NCBI GenBank assembly: GCA_016935665.1
Contig: JAFGQN010000203.1
Coordinates: 113,237-161,489 of the forward strand
Reading direction: 5' to 3'
Source of the DNA: Deltaproteobacteria bacterium
GTDB lineage: Bacteria > Myxococcota_A > Polyangia > JAAYKL01
Length of the DNA: 48,253 bases
Part shown: piece by piece, positions 35,597-44,520 of the stretch
How the letters are laid out: every line of letters begins with the position of its first letter
Position numbering within the stretch: the stretch's first letter is position 1
Position numbers and translations under genes: made by a program
The notes under the pieces: model-generated
What the model saw: only the letters and a program-made list of their open reading frames with translations
Databases searched by the model: none
Told to the model about the DNA's origin: nothing

Positions 35597-37399
35597 ATGG
35601 TTAAAAAAACACAAATTATAACCAGAGACCAGGTTCCGGTGGAAGACACCTGGAATTTGACCAGAATTTTTAAAAGTCGCGCAGCGTGGAGACGTGCGTT
35701 TACAAAACTCGAAGAGCAATTTCTGCAATACGCTGATTTTAAAAAGCGAATGACCCAAAGTGCAGAAGAACTCGCAGCGTTGCTGGAATTCGATGTAAAT
35801 ATCGAGAAGCAGCTCGAACGGATTGGTTCCTACGCATTTTTAAACCAGTCGACGGATCTCGCCAGTACGGAAAATCAGGAATTGGTGTCTGTGTATTCCA
35901 ATCTGGCCACGCGCATTCAGGAGGCCTCCAGCTATATTACGCCACAGATTCTCGCCATTCCTCCAAAAAAAATGAGCGCATACCTGGAGGCGGAATGCCT
36001 GAAGGATTTTGTCATTACTTTAAAAAAAATCATACGACAGAAAAAACATGTGCTCAGCCAGAAAGAGGAACGCATACTGGCCATGCAGGGCGAAATAGTC
36101 GGCAGTGCCGGGGATATTTTTCGCAAACTGAATGACACCGATTTCAAATTCGGGCACGTCAAGGTGGACGGTCAATCGATGGAACTGAGCCAGAGCACTT
36201 ACAGCCTGTTGCTCGAATCCCCGAAACGCTCCGTACGCAAGTCGGCATTTACACAGCTGTTTGGCAAGTATGGAGAGTTTGGCAACACGCTGGCAGAGAC
36301 ATATAACGCATCCGTTTTGCAGGACGTGTATCAGTCTAAAGTTCGCAATTTTTCATCATCCCTTGAACGCTCTCTTTTTGTGGACGATGTCCCGGTTTCT
36401 GTTTATGACAATCTGATTTCGACGGTGCACGATCATTTGCATATCAATCACAGATTCCTGGCGCTGCTTAAAAAAACACTCAAACTGCGCGACCTCCACT
36501 TTTACGACACCTATGTTCCACTGGTATCCTCGATTAACTGGAAGATGCCGTACGACGACGCTGTGGAATTGATTTGCGAAGCGCTGCAGCCTCTGGGGGC
36601 GCCGTATTGCAAAGTTCTAAAAAAAGGTCTGACCAAAGATCGCTGGGTGGATCGCTACGAAAACAAAGGCAAACGCAGCGGCGCCTTTTCTGCGGGCGGA
36701 TACGAGGTCGCACCGTACATTCTGATGAACTACAAACCGGACTCGCTGCAAAGCGTGTATACCCTCGCCCATGAAGCCGGACACTCCATGCACACCTGGT
36801 TCAGTGCAAAGAATCAACACTTTTCCAATTACGATTACACCATTTTTGTGGCGGAAGTGGCGTCTACGTTCAACGAACAATTGCTCACCGAACACCTGCT
36901 GCAAACCGCCAAAGACAAACGGATGAAAGCATATATCGTTGATAGAGAAATTAATCAGATTCGCGCCACTTTGATTCGCCAGACCATGTTTGCCGAATTC
37001 GAAAAAATATCGCACGACATCGTGGAAAGCGGCGAAGCGCTTACCCTGGAACGATTGAAAAATGAGTACACTGCACTGGTCAGAGCGTACTTTGGGCCCG
37101 ACTTCGCCTTCGATGATCAACTGGCCATGGAGTGGGCCCGGATTCCCCATTTCTACAGCGCATTTTACGTGTACAAATATGCCACCGGACTCACTGCTGC
37201 CACCGCCCTGAGTCAAAAAGTGCTCCACGGCAACAAATCGGACAGAGACGCATACCTCAATTTTCTCAAGTCCGGCGCATCGGCATTTCCTCTGGAACTG
37301 CTCAAAAAAGCAGGCGCCGATTTGTCCACCCCTGCCCCGGTAATTGCCATGATGCAACGTTTTGAAACCCTGGTGCAACAGCTGGAAGAACTGCTTTAG
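35597..37399 (+). CDS. pepF: Oligoendopeptidase F (M3 family)
   Basis: 600 aa from ATG 35597 with AAAGGA 6 nt upstream; the longer open frame runs back into the kinase gene. Cytoplasmic zinc endopeptidase that cleaves oligopeptides. N-terminal helical PepF domain (DTWNLTRIF, YADFKKRM), zinc motif H392-E-A-G-H396 in LAHEAGHSMHTWF with third ligand E420 in VAEVASTFNE, and the family's C-terminal IPHFYSAFYVYKYATGL substrate-binding stretch. Length is normal for M3B. Its stop overlaps the convergent VF530 gene by 4 bp. Confidence 0.95.
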   Translation: MVKKTQIITRDQVPVEDTWNLTRIFKSRAAWRRAFTKLEEQFLQYADFKKRMTQSAEELAALLEFDVNIEKQLERIGSYAFLNQSTDLASTENQELVSVYSNLATRIQEASSYITPQILAIPPKKMSAYLEAECLKDFVITLKKIIRQKKHVLSQKEERILAMQGEIVGSAGDIFRKLNDTDFKFGHVKVDGQSMELSQSTYSLLLESPKRSVRKSAFTQLFGKYGEFGNTLAETYNASVLQDVYQSKVRNFSSSLERSLFVDDVPVSVYDNLISTVHDHLHINHRFLALLKKTLKLRDLHFYDTYVPLVSSINWKMPYDDAVELICEALQPLGAPYCKVLKKGLTKDRWVDRYENKGKRSGAFSAGGYEVAPYILMNYKPDSLQSVYTLAHEAGHSMHTWFSAKNQHFSNYDYTIFVAEVASTFNEQLLTEHLLQTAKDKRMKAYIVDREINQIRATLIRQTMFAEFEKISHDIVESGEALTLERLKNEYTALVRAYFGPDFAFDDQLAMEWARIPHFYSAFYVYKYATGLTAATALSQKVLHGNKSDRDAYLNFLKSGASAFPLELLKKAGADLSTPAPVIAMMQRFETLVQQLEELL

Positions 37400-37677
37400 C
37401 AAGACGGGTGACGCCTTATTTGAGAAGCAAAGGCACAGATTGCGTGCCTTGATACTTTGCCCAACCACATCTTGAGGTACATCTCCTCGACTTTTTTTCG
37501 AGCCCAGGGGGTTTTGCGCAAGAATTTCAGACTGGAGCGGATGCTGGGATTTTCGGTGAAACAGCGAATCGGGATTTGGGCGCCCATGGTCGGAAACCCA
37601 ACCGTTTCAACCAGATAGTTCAGGATGGATTCCAACGTTATTCCGTGCAGGGGGTCATTGCTGTTCGAATCATTCAT
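37396..37677 (-). CDS. VF530 (DUF2132) family small protein
   Basis: 93 aa from ATG 37677 (AAGG 7 nt upstream); a GTG 6 nt earlier is too close to that site. The body DPLHGITLESILNYLVETVGFPTMG ... IRCFTENPSIRSSLKFLRKTPWARKKVEEMYL is the VF530 signature, a small alpha-helical DNA-binding-like fold of unknown function. The C-terminal about 20 residues (SRHAICAFASQIRRH) extend beyond the usual domain. Overlaps the end of pepF tail to tail. Confidence 0.88.
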   Translation of the reverse strand: MNDSNSNDPLHGITLESILNYLVETVGFPTMGAQIPIRCFTENPSIRSSLKFLRKTPWARKKVEEMYLKMWLGKVSRHAICAFASQIRRHPSC

Positions 37678-37957
37678 GGACACACCTTATGATTATTCAG
37701 GCCGAATGAATAGCATCTTTTTTTCAGATGTGTCTGGCGTCATTTCTTCGGAACGGAATTTTATGGCGCGCCGTCCCCGGGTTTCCGTGCTGGCAGAAAA
37801 ACGGGCGCTATCCAGGCGCTACGTTTACACCGAGGTGAATCCGCAGAGCGTATGCTCCCAATGGAAAAGATATATCACGATTCCCCGCCTTGAACGCCAC
37901 ACGAGCTTCGCACGAAAGTGCGCCATTATCCACATCCAGTTTCCCGATTGTTCATAT

Positions 37958-37979
37958 GAGACGTTGCGTGCAACGTCTC
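37958..37979. repeat. Perfect palindrome, 10-bp arms
   Basis: GAGACGTTGC and GCAACGTCTC separated by GT. From memory, near-identical palindromes occur as dispersed intergenic repeats in many unrelated bacteria; not verified here. Confidence 0.85.
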
Positions 37980-37989
37980 TACGAAGGTG

Positions 37990-38005
37990 ACAATTGGGTA
38001 ATTGT
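37990..38005. repeat. Short inverted repeat, 6-bp arms
   Basis: ACAATT-GGGT-AATTGT, 10 bp after the previous palindrome and probably part of the same composite element. Confidence 0.6.
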
Positions 38006-38048
38006 GGGGGTTAAAATACATCGGTAATGTTTGCTGCGCAGGCGAGAC

Positions 38049-38071
38049 GGGGCCGATTCGCGAATCGCCCC
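38049..38071. repeat. GC-rich palindrome with one bulged base
   Basis: GGGGCCGATTCG pairs with CGAATCGCCCC apart from one extra C. The GGGCGATTCGCGAATCGCCC core is, from memory, another widely dispersed intergenic palindrome. With the repeats at 37958 and 37990 it looks like one MITE- or REP-like composite of about 110-170 bp. Confidence 0.8.
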
Positions 38072-38685
38072 TGCAATTTGATTTATTTGCATAAAGATTT
38101 AGGAGAAAGTGCGTTGGTTGTTTGGGGCGTTGTCGCTGCGCGGCGGGGGGTGGACGCTGCGCGCTCACCGGGGATGAAATTTTCAACAATCCAGTCACTA
38201 ATCTTTTTGTATTGCATCGCTGTGGCAGCACAAAGACATCGCCTTTCCTCCGGGGACAACATATGCCATGCGTGTGCAATTGGGTGTAAATGTATCGCCC
38301 GGATAATAAAAAGTCAGCTGACAATCCAGACGGCCTCGCAATGCATCGGTATTAGGCTCACCTGATTCTATTTGCGTGCAACGCATGATGAACGCATGGG
38401 ATCACGGGCGGCAGAACAGTCTCGCGCGCACAAAAAATTGTCAAAGGAGCAATAACAAAATTTTATTCCGGGTTTGGGCTGTTCATCCCGGGTTCGGACT
38501 ATTCGAAAAATGAAAAATGCAACTCTGGTTACAACGGCTCTGTGACCTGCGCCCTCAGATCACAATATCAGGATGGCCCCCAATATCGTTTTTAACTAAC
38601 AAGTGGAAACACAGGCATTCTTTATATCCCGTCATTGCAGAGGGATTCTCGCATTTATCCGTTTAGATATTCGCAGCAGAAACAT

Positions 38686-38701
38686 TGGCATGCTTTTAGC
38701 A
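38686..38701 (+). promoter_or_regulatory. Sigma54-type -24/-12 promoter candidate
   Basis: TGGCATG-CTTT-TAGCA preserves the invariant GG and GC exactly 10 bp apart; it differs from the TGGCACG-N4-TTGCA consensus at two positions. Predicted start near 38713, about 90 nt before the six-cysteine secreted protein gene. Confidence 0.5.
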
Positions 38702-38804
38702 GAAAGCACCGTCCGTAACTGATGCACATCGCATCAAACTTAACATGGTTATCATTGAGAAAACCAAAGACGGAAAAAAACACAACAAACGAAAGGAAAA
38801 AGAA

Positions 38805-39206
38805 ATGAAAAAATCCATTACTGTTATTCTCGTTGCATTGGGTCTATACCTGCTTCCCAGCCTGGCAGCTGCTGGTACAACAACAGCGTATATATGCGCC
38901 ATCCAACCGGTGCAAAACTTTGCCCCTTTTGGTGAGGCAGGAGGGGCGATCATGACCATATACAGCGAACCAAACTGTTCAGGAAACAATTTGGGAAATG
39001 TCAATTATTGCAGTAAGGGCGCAACGGATGTACGTTGTCCCTCCCTGCAGGTTTACCTGCCAACGACTTCCACGATGGGAGCAACATTGGAAATGTTTCA
39101 CAGTGGCGGAATTGACGGGACAAAATTTTTGTTTTATACAAGCCCTTGCACAGGAGGCAGTACCAACACGAATTGCCTTGCCGGGTTCAGTACAGAATAT
39201 CGCTAA
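38805..39206 (+). CDS. Small secreted six-cysteine protein
   Basis: 133 aa from ATG 38805 (AAGGA 8 nt upstream); the upstream in-frame ATG at 38745 would add a highly charged leader and bury the signal. Classic signal peptide MKKSITVILVALGLYLLPSLAAA cleaved near residue 23. The mature roughly 110 residues contain six cysteines (31, 58, 69, 78, 115, 124), enough for three disulfides, and are rich in Gly, Thr and Ser. No family recognised. Likely exported to periplasm or medium. Preceded by a sigma54-like promoter and isolated from other genes. Confidence 0.8.
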   Translation: MKKSITVILVALGLYLLPSLAAAGTTTAYICAIQPVQNFAPFGEAGGAIMTIYSEPNCSGNNLGNVNYCSKGATDVRCPSLQVYLPTTSTMGATLEMFHSGGIDGTKFLFYTSPCTGGSTNTNCLAGFSTEYR

Positions 39207-39786
39207 TCCCCCTTTTTGTATGAGGCACTGAATGACAGAAGTCCTGCAAGCCTGAACAAACCTTCTGCACGTAGTCAGCGCACCCCGTCAAATTTTATTT
39301 AGATATAAAACTATTGGCTGGACAATACATCTAAATCGAAGTTTTTTTAGCGAAATGGGCATCCATGGCGAAAAGTATTTTTGAAAGGAAAACAATGATT
39401 CATTCTACTGGATATTCGAAACCCCGATAAAAGAACACTCAAAGACACAAAGGTGGCAATATAGATCTGTTTGAACACTGACCTATAGGCTCCCCGTCTT
39501 CACAGTCCGAGCCACCCCGAATTCCACGTCTTGCCGCCAATTGTTGCTCCCCATACACAGTCGGCTGGGACCAATTCCATGGTACTCCGTGTCCGGGTTT
39601 CCTCACCAGCTGCGAATCCGGATTTGTTTTGGAGTAGAATCTGCCGACGCCAACGAAACGCCCTGCCATATCCATCATTCAATCCCCAAATCCCTGAATT
39701 TTTGGCATTTTATTCGTGCGCAAAGATGGTATGCTCGGTATCGTCACAACAAATAAAGATATTGTTTGTCAGGAAATGGAGACACC
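39207..39786. other. Intergenic stretch, about 580 bp, no confident gene
   Basis: Short open frames on both strands between 39439 and 39760 (for example a minus-strand frame 39678-39439 reading GRFVGVGRFYSKTNPDS) lack ribosome sites and homologues I know. It might be a decayed gene. No hairpin terminator or RNA gene seen. Confidence 0.4.
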
Positions 39787-42027
39787 ATGAAAGCAATCCC
39801 ACGAGCTCTCGGGTTCATCTGCCTGTGTGTATTGATGGCCGGGGGATGTTCAAAATCACAAAAAAAAAGTAAGCCGGAAATCGACTCCGCCACGGGAAGC
39901 GGCCACAGCAGAAACGACACGGGGGATTCCGCGGATACAGACCACGCCATGGACACCGACAATATAACGGCTATCGACAGCGACAGCGCTTCAGACCATG
40001 ACGCGGACACGGAAACACAAAGCAGTTCCAAATGCGCCGCCGGGACATTTGACGATGACCGCAACGCCGACACGCCGTGCGTACCGTGGTCGGATTGTGT
40101 CCCTGGGCAATACGTGGTGCGGGTGGGCACCTCCCTGACCGATCGCACCTGCGGCCAATGCCAGCCCCCCGCCACAACAACCGACATCAACGCGCCTTGG
40201 TGCACCATATCCCCATTTAAAAAAGTGGCCACGGGATACGACCACGTGTGCGCCATCATGGGCAGTCCCGACGGAAAACAAACCCCAAACGACGGCATGA
40301 TTTTCTGCTGGGGCAACAACGAAGCCGGTCAGGCCGTCCCGCCCGCCGACATTCGGTTTGACGATGTGGTGGCCAGTTCAAGACACACGTGCGGCATCGT
40401 GAGTGCCAGTGACCTGAATGACGATTTGCAAAGCAATGCCCTGTGCTGGGGCAGCGATGAGTACGGCGAGTCTTCGCCGCCTGTGGGCGCTCGGTTTCGG
40501 AACCTTTACACGGGACTCCACATTACCTGCGGCATTGTGGATGGCGACGCATCCAGCGCGCCGGTTGACGATGGCGAGGTGCTCTGCTGGGGAATTGGCA
40601 GCAGCGACGTCTCGGTTCCGCCCGGAGATAGCAGGTTTACGGCCCTGGGCATTGGCGGGCATCAGACCTGCGGCATCGTGGACGGCGGCGATGACGATGG
40701 CAAAGTGATATGCAACGGCGACGCGGTCACCGGGCAAACCGCACTTTACGATGACGTGCAATTTGTACAACTCAGCGCAGGAGAATACCAGATCTGCGGC
40801 ATCACGGCAGGGGAAGATGACGCCGGTCATATGATCTGCTGGTGGAGCGACACCAATGGCCGCATCACCCCGCCGGGCGATGTTCGCTTCCGCCGGATTG
40901 CCGGTCGCGGGCACCAGATCTGTGGCATTGTGGATGGGGGCGATGACGACGGCAAAGTGATATGCATGGAAGGACCAATGTTTGGCGCACCTTTGCCGTC
41001 TCCTCCGGAAAACGTGCGATTTCATCAAATCGACGTGGGCATTCACACGGTTTGCGGCATCGTGGACGGCAGCGGCGCCGACCAGAGACTGGACGGAACA
41101 ATACTGTGCTGGGGCGCCAACCGAAACGGCGAAAACATTCTGCCGGACGCGCGGTTTCGTGGATTCACCGCCGGCAGCGAGCACGCCTGCGGCATCGTGG
41201 ATATGGGCGCCAATGACGGCGATTTGGTTTGCTTTGGCGCCAACACGTGGTCTGAGTGCATCCCCCCTACTGGCGTACGCTTCGGACAAATTGCGATTGG
41301 GCGAGATCACACCTGCGGGATTGTGGATGGCGGGGATAATGACGGCACTGCCATCTGCTGGGGCCATAACACCAGCAACCAGTGCGATTTACCGGCAGAT
41401 ATGCACTTTCGCCATATCACCGCCAGCGAGACCCACTCCTGTGGCCTTATCGATGGCGGCTCGGATGATGGCAAGGTCATCTGCAAGGGGGAGGATATTC
41501 GAACCGCACTGGATGCCCCCGCAGATGTGCGGTTTCAGCAAATCGCCGGCGGCCGGTTTCACACATGCGGCATCGTGGCAGCCGGAAACAGCGCCGGACA
41601 GGTGACCTGCTGGGGCGAAACGATATATGGGGAACGCATCCCCCCCGCTCCCGCCGATATTCAATTCAGCGCCATTACCGCAGGAAGCGATCATACCTGC
41701 GGCATCGTGAGCGGCGGCAGCAATAACGGCAAAGCCCAGTGCTGGGCCAATGAAATGGACAGCTCGCTCATTCCCCCCGACACCGTCCGATTCCGCCAGA
41801 TTTCCGCTGGCACCAGCCACATTTGCGGCATCACTTTCGACGACGCCGATACCGCGGCCGAAGGAACCGTCGTCTGCTGGGGCAGCGATGAATTTGGCGA
41901 ATCGACGCCGCCTGACATGCCGTTTATGGAGATAACCGCCGGCAACCACTACACCTGCGGCATCCGCGCCACCGACGGTCAGCAGATATGCTGGGGCGCC
42001 ATCGCCCGAAACCTGTGGAAAGAGTAA
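39787..42027 (+). CDS. RCC1-like repeat lipoprotein (14 repeats)
   Basis: 746 aa from ATG 39787 with GGAG 5 nt upstream. Signal ends in LMAGGC (Cys21). Residues 25-82 are a Ser/Asp/Thr-rich tether (about 10 Asp in 30 residues). A Cys-rich motif at 83-125 (CAAGTFDDDRNADTPCVPWSDC ... DRTCGQC) is of a type seen in deltaproteobacterial surface proteins. From about 145 to the end I count 14 repeats of 34-50 residues with pattern HTCGIVDGGDDDGKVICWG...PP..VRF, each normally with two Cys. They match RCC1/BLIP-II-type propeller blades; 14 equals two seven-bladed propellers. Asp-rich DGGDDDGK turns may bind Ca2+ (inferred). Likely outer-membrane surface protein. More GC-rich than its neighbours. Confidence 0.9.
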   Translation: MKAIPRALGFICLCVLMAGGCSKSQKKSKPEIDSATGSGHSRNDTGDSADTDHAMDTDNITAIDSDSASDHDADTETQSSSKCAAGTFDDDRNADTPCVPWSDCVPGQYVVRVGTSLTDRTCGQCQPPATTTDINAPWCTISPFKKVATGYDHVCAIMGSPDGKQTPNDGMIFCWGNNEAGQAVPPADIRFDDVVASSRHTCGIVSASDLNDDLQSNALCWGSDEYGESSPPVGARFRNLYTGLHITCGIVDGDASSAPVDDGEVLCWGIGSSDVSVPPGDSRFTALGIGGHQTCGIVDGGDDDGKVICNGDAVTGQTALYDDVQFVQLSAGEYQICGITAGEDDAGHMICWWSDTNGRITPPGDVRFRRIAGRGHQICGIVDGGDDDGKVICMEGPMFGAPLPSPPENVRFHQIDVGIHTVCGIVDGSGADQRLDGTILCWGANRNGENILPDARFRGFTAGSEHACGIVDMGANDGDLVCFGANTWSECIPPTGVRFGQIAIGRDHTCGIVDGGDNDGTAICWGHNTSNQCDLPADMHFRHITASETHSCGLIDGGSDDGKVICKGEDIRTALDAPADVRFQQIAGGRFHTCGIVAAGNSAGQVTCWGETIYGERIPPAPADIQFSAITAGSDHTCGIVSGGSNNGKAQCWANEMDSSLIPPDTVRFRQISAGTSHICGITFDDADTAAEGTVVCWGSDEFGESTPPDMPFMEITAGNHYTCGIRATDGQQICWGAIARNLWKE

Positions 42028-42456
42028 ACTGCGACGTTTCTTCAACGTTCCAAAACACATCTCCAGCGTTGCCCCAAAGAACATTCCGGACCCATGGTTG
42101 ACATATTCCAGTTGCCGGTCGCCACTGTCCACATGCAGTAATTGCGATTTTTAACCCCCCCGTGCGGGCGGTGCGCGACAAATGAACGTAGCCCCTTTCG
42201 CTGAAGGCGGGAGAGTTGCTGAACCCCTATGAGAGAACCTCCCCCTGACATTTTGCCAGTCGCATTGGCCCTAATAATGAATGCTTCGCCAGTTGTAGAG
42301 CTTTTGTGTTCCTGCTATATCTAAATTTCATATTTTCCATTGGAGCTAAGGTGAAACAGCGAAGATTGCACAGTAGAAAAACCAACGCTCCCTGAGGGTT
42401 CGGTATCGGTTTTAAGAAAACTGCCAACAGGTTAACAAAAGTAGCAACCTCCCCAA
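42028..42456. other. Intergenic region with fragment of a gene found elsewhere in the window
   Basis: About 430 bp with no intact gene. Positions 42139-42180 match 47462-47501 in the helical hypothetical gene. The rest shows nothing recognisable. Confidence 0.5.
42139..42180 (-). pseudogene. Short broken copy of the 47366-48091 gene
   Basis: Aligning to 47462-47501, the last 19 bases (CGTGCGGGCGGTGCGCGAC) are identical, the first 17 differ once, and the middle differs by substitution plus 2 extra bases that shift the frame. In the intact gene this encodes SRTARTVIKNRNYL; here SRTART and VKNRNY fall in different frames. Similarity stops at both ends. A remnant of a lost paralogue is the simplest reading. 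Confidence 0.6.
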
Positions 42457-44520
42457 TTATCTCCTGCCGGGGTGTAATTCTATAAAATCCCATATCGGTA
42501 GATAGAACCCAAGGACCCCTCCAATATACCACTTCATATCTGCTGAATCGCCACTGTCGCTTCCACTTCCACCGAGATTTTCCCATCCTATGCCCCCCGT
42601 TATCCCCCAAATGACCATCAAGTCACTTTCCGGAAAAACATGGCTGAATCCAAGGGTTGCTGCTGGTTTAACAAAATCATAAGGGCTGGGGTCCAAACTT
42701 TCCTTACCGTCCTTTGGATTCATCATCAAGTATCCTCCCAAATCAAACGGCGTCAGCTCAAGATGAAGCCCAAAGCTGTTTTTAATATGTAAATCCGCGG
42801 ATAAACCAATAGTAAGGGAAAGTGGCTCCAACCAAAAATCTGTTCCACCGCCAAGTGATGAAAACATTGATGAGCCAACTGAAATAATAACCATATGCCC
42901 ATCATCCTGGCTATATCTCACGGACCGTTTCTTCTGATTGTTTATGACAGCCTTCAATAGAATCGCACTTTTCGAAGTATTTTTTGTTGCTGTTTCGTTG
43001 TCTGAAGTTGCCAGTACCACCAATGAGGCGAGGAGTTTTATTGCATTCTGCTGCCGAAGTATTTTCAACTTAATAGCTTCACCTGAATTTGCAGTATTCA
43101 TCTGTGCTTTGCCGAGATAGGAGGTAGAATATCGTTCCAAAGCATTTGATATATTGCCATTCAGAATATCTGTATATATTTCCTTGTTGATTGAGGGATC
43201 GCACGGCACGACTTCAGCATGTGTGCCTAGGCTTAAGGCATCCGCCAAAATGCTTTGGGGCGTATCCGTCGGTCCCGGAGAAAGTATTCGCAGCGCACTT
43301 TGAACGTCGCTAATTTCGCCAATGTGTTCTGTAATCGCGTTACCATCTAAACCCATATTGTCAGACTCTAAGAGAAATCTAATCCGCGAGACAGAGCACC
43401 CACCCGATAAGTGACATTCCTCGATTACTGCTTTTATACGTTTGCCAGTATCATCCTCAAGTTGATCTTTGCCATATGAAAGCAGTATTTCATATGCCCC
43501 GTCCATAACGTCGGTTAGCCTATTCTCATGCAATGCCAGTAGTGCCCTTCGTTCTGCGTCATTGCCGTCCGACAAATTAATAAGATCACTCACTATTGCG
43601 CGTTTTAGAATATCACTTTTTTCAAGCAGGACATCCAGAGGCATAAATTCCAGCAGTCTCGAAGTCTCATCAAAATGGATATTTTTCAGCTCGCGCTGAA
43701 GATATTTTCTCGCAATCCGCAAGGCCCTGGCGGATAGCTCTTCTTTTACTACTTCGGCAACAGCCTGAATAGCCTCCGTCCCCATCGAAGATGCCGCCAA
43801 AGAACGATGTCTATCTCCAAGTGTCGTAGTGGGCTTGCGTCTTGGCAAATCAGCAAGGCTAGTTGCTTCTTCTGTCTCTGTGTAGAACCTAATACACCCT
43901 TTTCCTTCTGATTCCTCCTTATCTTTTCCCTCTGATTTTTCCTTTGGATCTGTAGAACCGCTGTTCCTTGACGTGAAAAAAAGACTGCCATTACAATTTT
44001 TTATCAAGTTTGGACTACTGCTACTATATTTATCAAATTTCCAGGAATAGTCGACATCCGCATCTATTGCATGGCGCGCTGGTTCAGAATAACACCTGAC
44101 GTCATATTTCCCTCCAGGTAATGTAACATGACGAATCAACTGTTTCGGGAACAACGGGTCCCATTCCAATGTAACAGTTTCCAACGATAAACTGCTGATA
44201 TTTTCTGGAATGAAAGTGCAATATGTCCTGGTAGGCGGTGCCTCTAACAGATAAACGATAATTGTTTGCGCCTTGCACGTTTTTTGGACCATGTCATCAT
44301 TCTTGCAATTCCCAATATCCAATTGTTCCGATCTGTTTGTGCAATCGGTTGAGGAGCACTCTTCTCTCTGTGTTGATTCCCCGCTCGCTGAGGAATGGCT
44401 ATTTTTGTCATCAGCCCTTGCAATATTGCTCCCCCCAATAACAATGCTCCAAAAAAGAACGACACATAGATATGTATTTTGGCTAATATGCGGTGAAACG
44501 CCACATTTGTACGGTTTCAT
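42457..44520 (-). CDS. Large exported protein with barrel-like C-terminus, unknown family
   Basis: 687 aa from ATG 44520 (AAAGGTGG just upstream). Signal peptide cleaved near ARA|DD (36/37). N-terminal half has scattered Cys and a beta-rich region around 90-160 (IIVYLLEAPPTRTYCTF ... LPGGKYDVRCYS). A charged low-complexity linker lies about 195-215 (KEKSEGKDKEESEGKG). A long helical middle spans about 245-520. The last about 140 residues look like outer-membrane strands (PLSLTIGLSADLHI, FGLHLELTPFDLGGYL, LMVIWGITGGIGWENL, WYIGGVLGFYLPIW). The protein ends abruptly at IELHPGRR, without the terminal aromatic typical of barrels. The gene overlaps the upstream protease gene by 38 nt, implying joint expression. 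Confidence 0.7.
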   Translation of the reverse strand: MKPYKCGVSPHISQNTYLCVVLFWSIVIGGSNIARADDKNSHSSASGESTQREECSSTDCTNRSEQLDIGNCKNDDMVQKTCKAQTIIVYLLEAPPTRTYCTFIPENISSLSLETVTLEWDPLFPKQLIRHVTLPGGKYDVRCYSEPARHAIDADVDYSWKFDKYSSSSPNLIKNCNGSLFFTSRNSGSTDPKEKSEGKDKEESEGKGCIRFYTETEEATSLADLPRRKPTTTLGDRHRSLAASSMGTEAIQAVAEVVKEELSARALRIARKYLQRELKNIHFDETSRLLEFMPLDVLLEKSDILKRAIVSDLINLSDGNDAERRALLALHENRLTDVMDGAYEILLSYGKDQLEDDTGKRIKAVIEECHLSGGCSVSRIRFLLESDNMGLDGNAITEHIGEISDVQSALRILSPGPTDTPQSILADALSLGTHAEVVPCDPSINKEIYTDILNGNISNALERYSTSYLGKAQMNTANSGEAIKLKILRQQNAIKLLASLVVLATSDNETATKNTSKSAILLKAVINNQKKRSVRYSQDDGHMVIISVGSSMFSSLGGGTDFWLEPLSLTIGLSADLHIKNSFGLHLELTPFDLGGYLMMNPKDGKESLDPSPYDFVKPAATLGFSHVFPESDLMVIWGITGGIGWENLGGSGSDSGDSADMKWYIGGVLGFYLPIWDFIELHPGRR

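Larger units (their letters stand above)
37678..38804. other. Gene-poor stretch with palindromic repeats and a sigma54-like promoter
   Basis: About 1.1 kb with open frames on both strands but none with a convincing start, ribosome site or recognisable family. It holds at least three palindromes (37958-38071), a further TGCGT/ACGCA palindrome near 38373-38385, and the -24/-12 element at 38686-38701. Boundary between the housekeeping-like and accessory halves of the window. Confidence 0.6.

Noticed and set aside
37625-38365. Several open frames of 95-132 codons on both strands
   Set aside because: They run through palindromic repeats, lack ribosome sites and have low-complexity translations; judged non-coding.
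39439-39678. Minus-strand 79-codon frame
   Set aside because: No ribosome site or known family, and alternative frames look equally plausible; kept only as a possible decayed gene.
39702-39722. TTGGCA-containing stretch as a second sigma54 promoter
   Set aside because: GG and GC are not 10 bp apart, so the invariant spacing fails.
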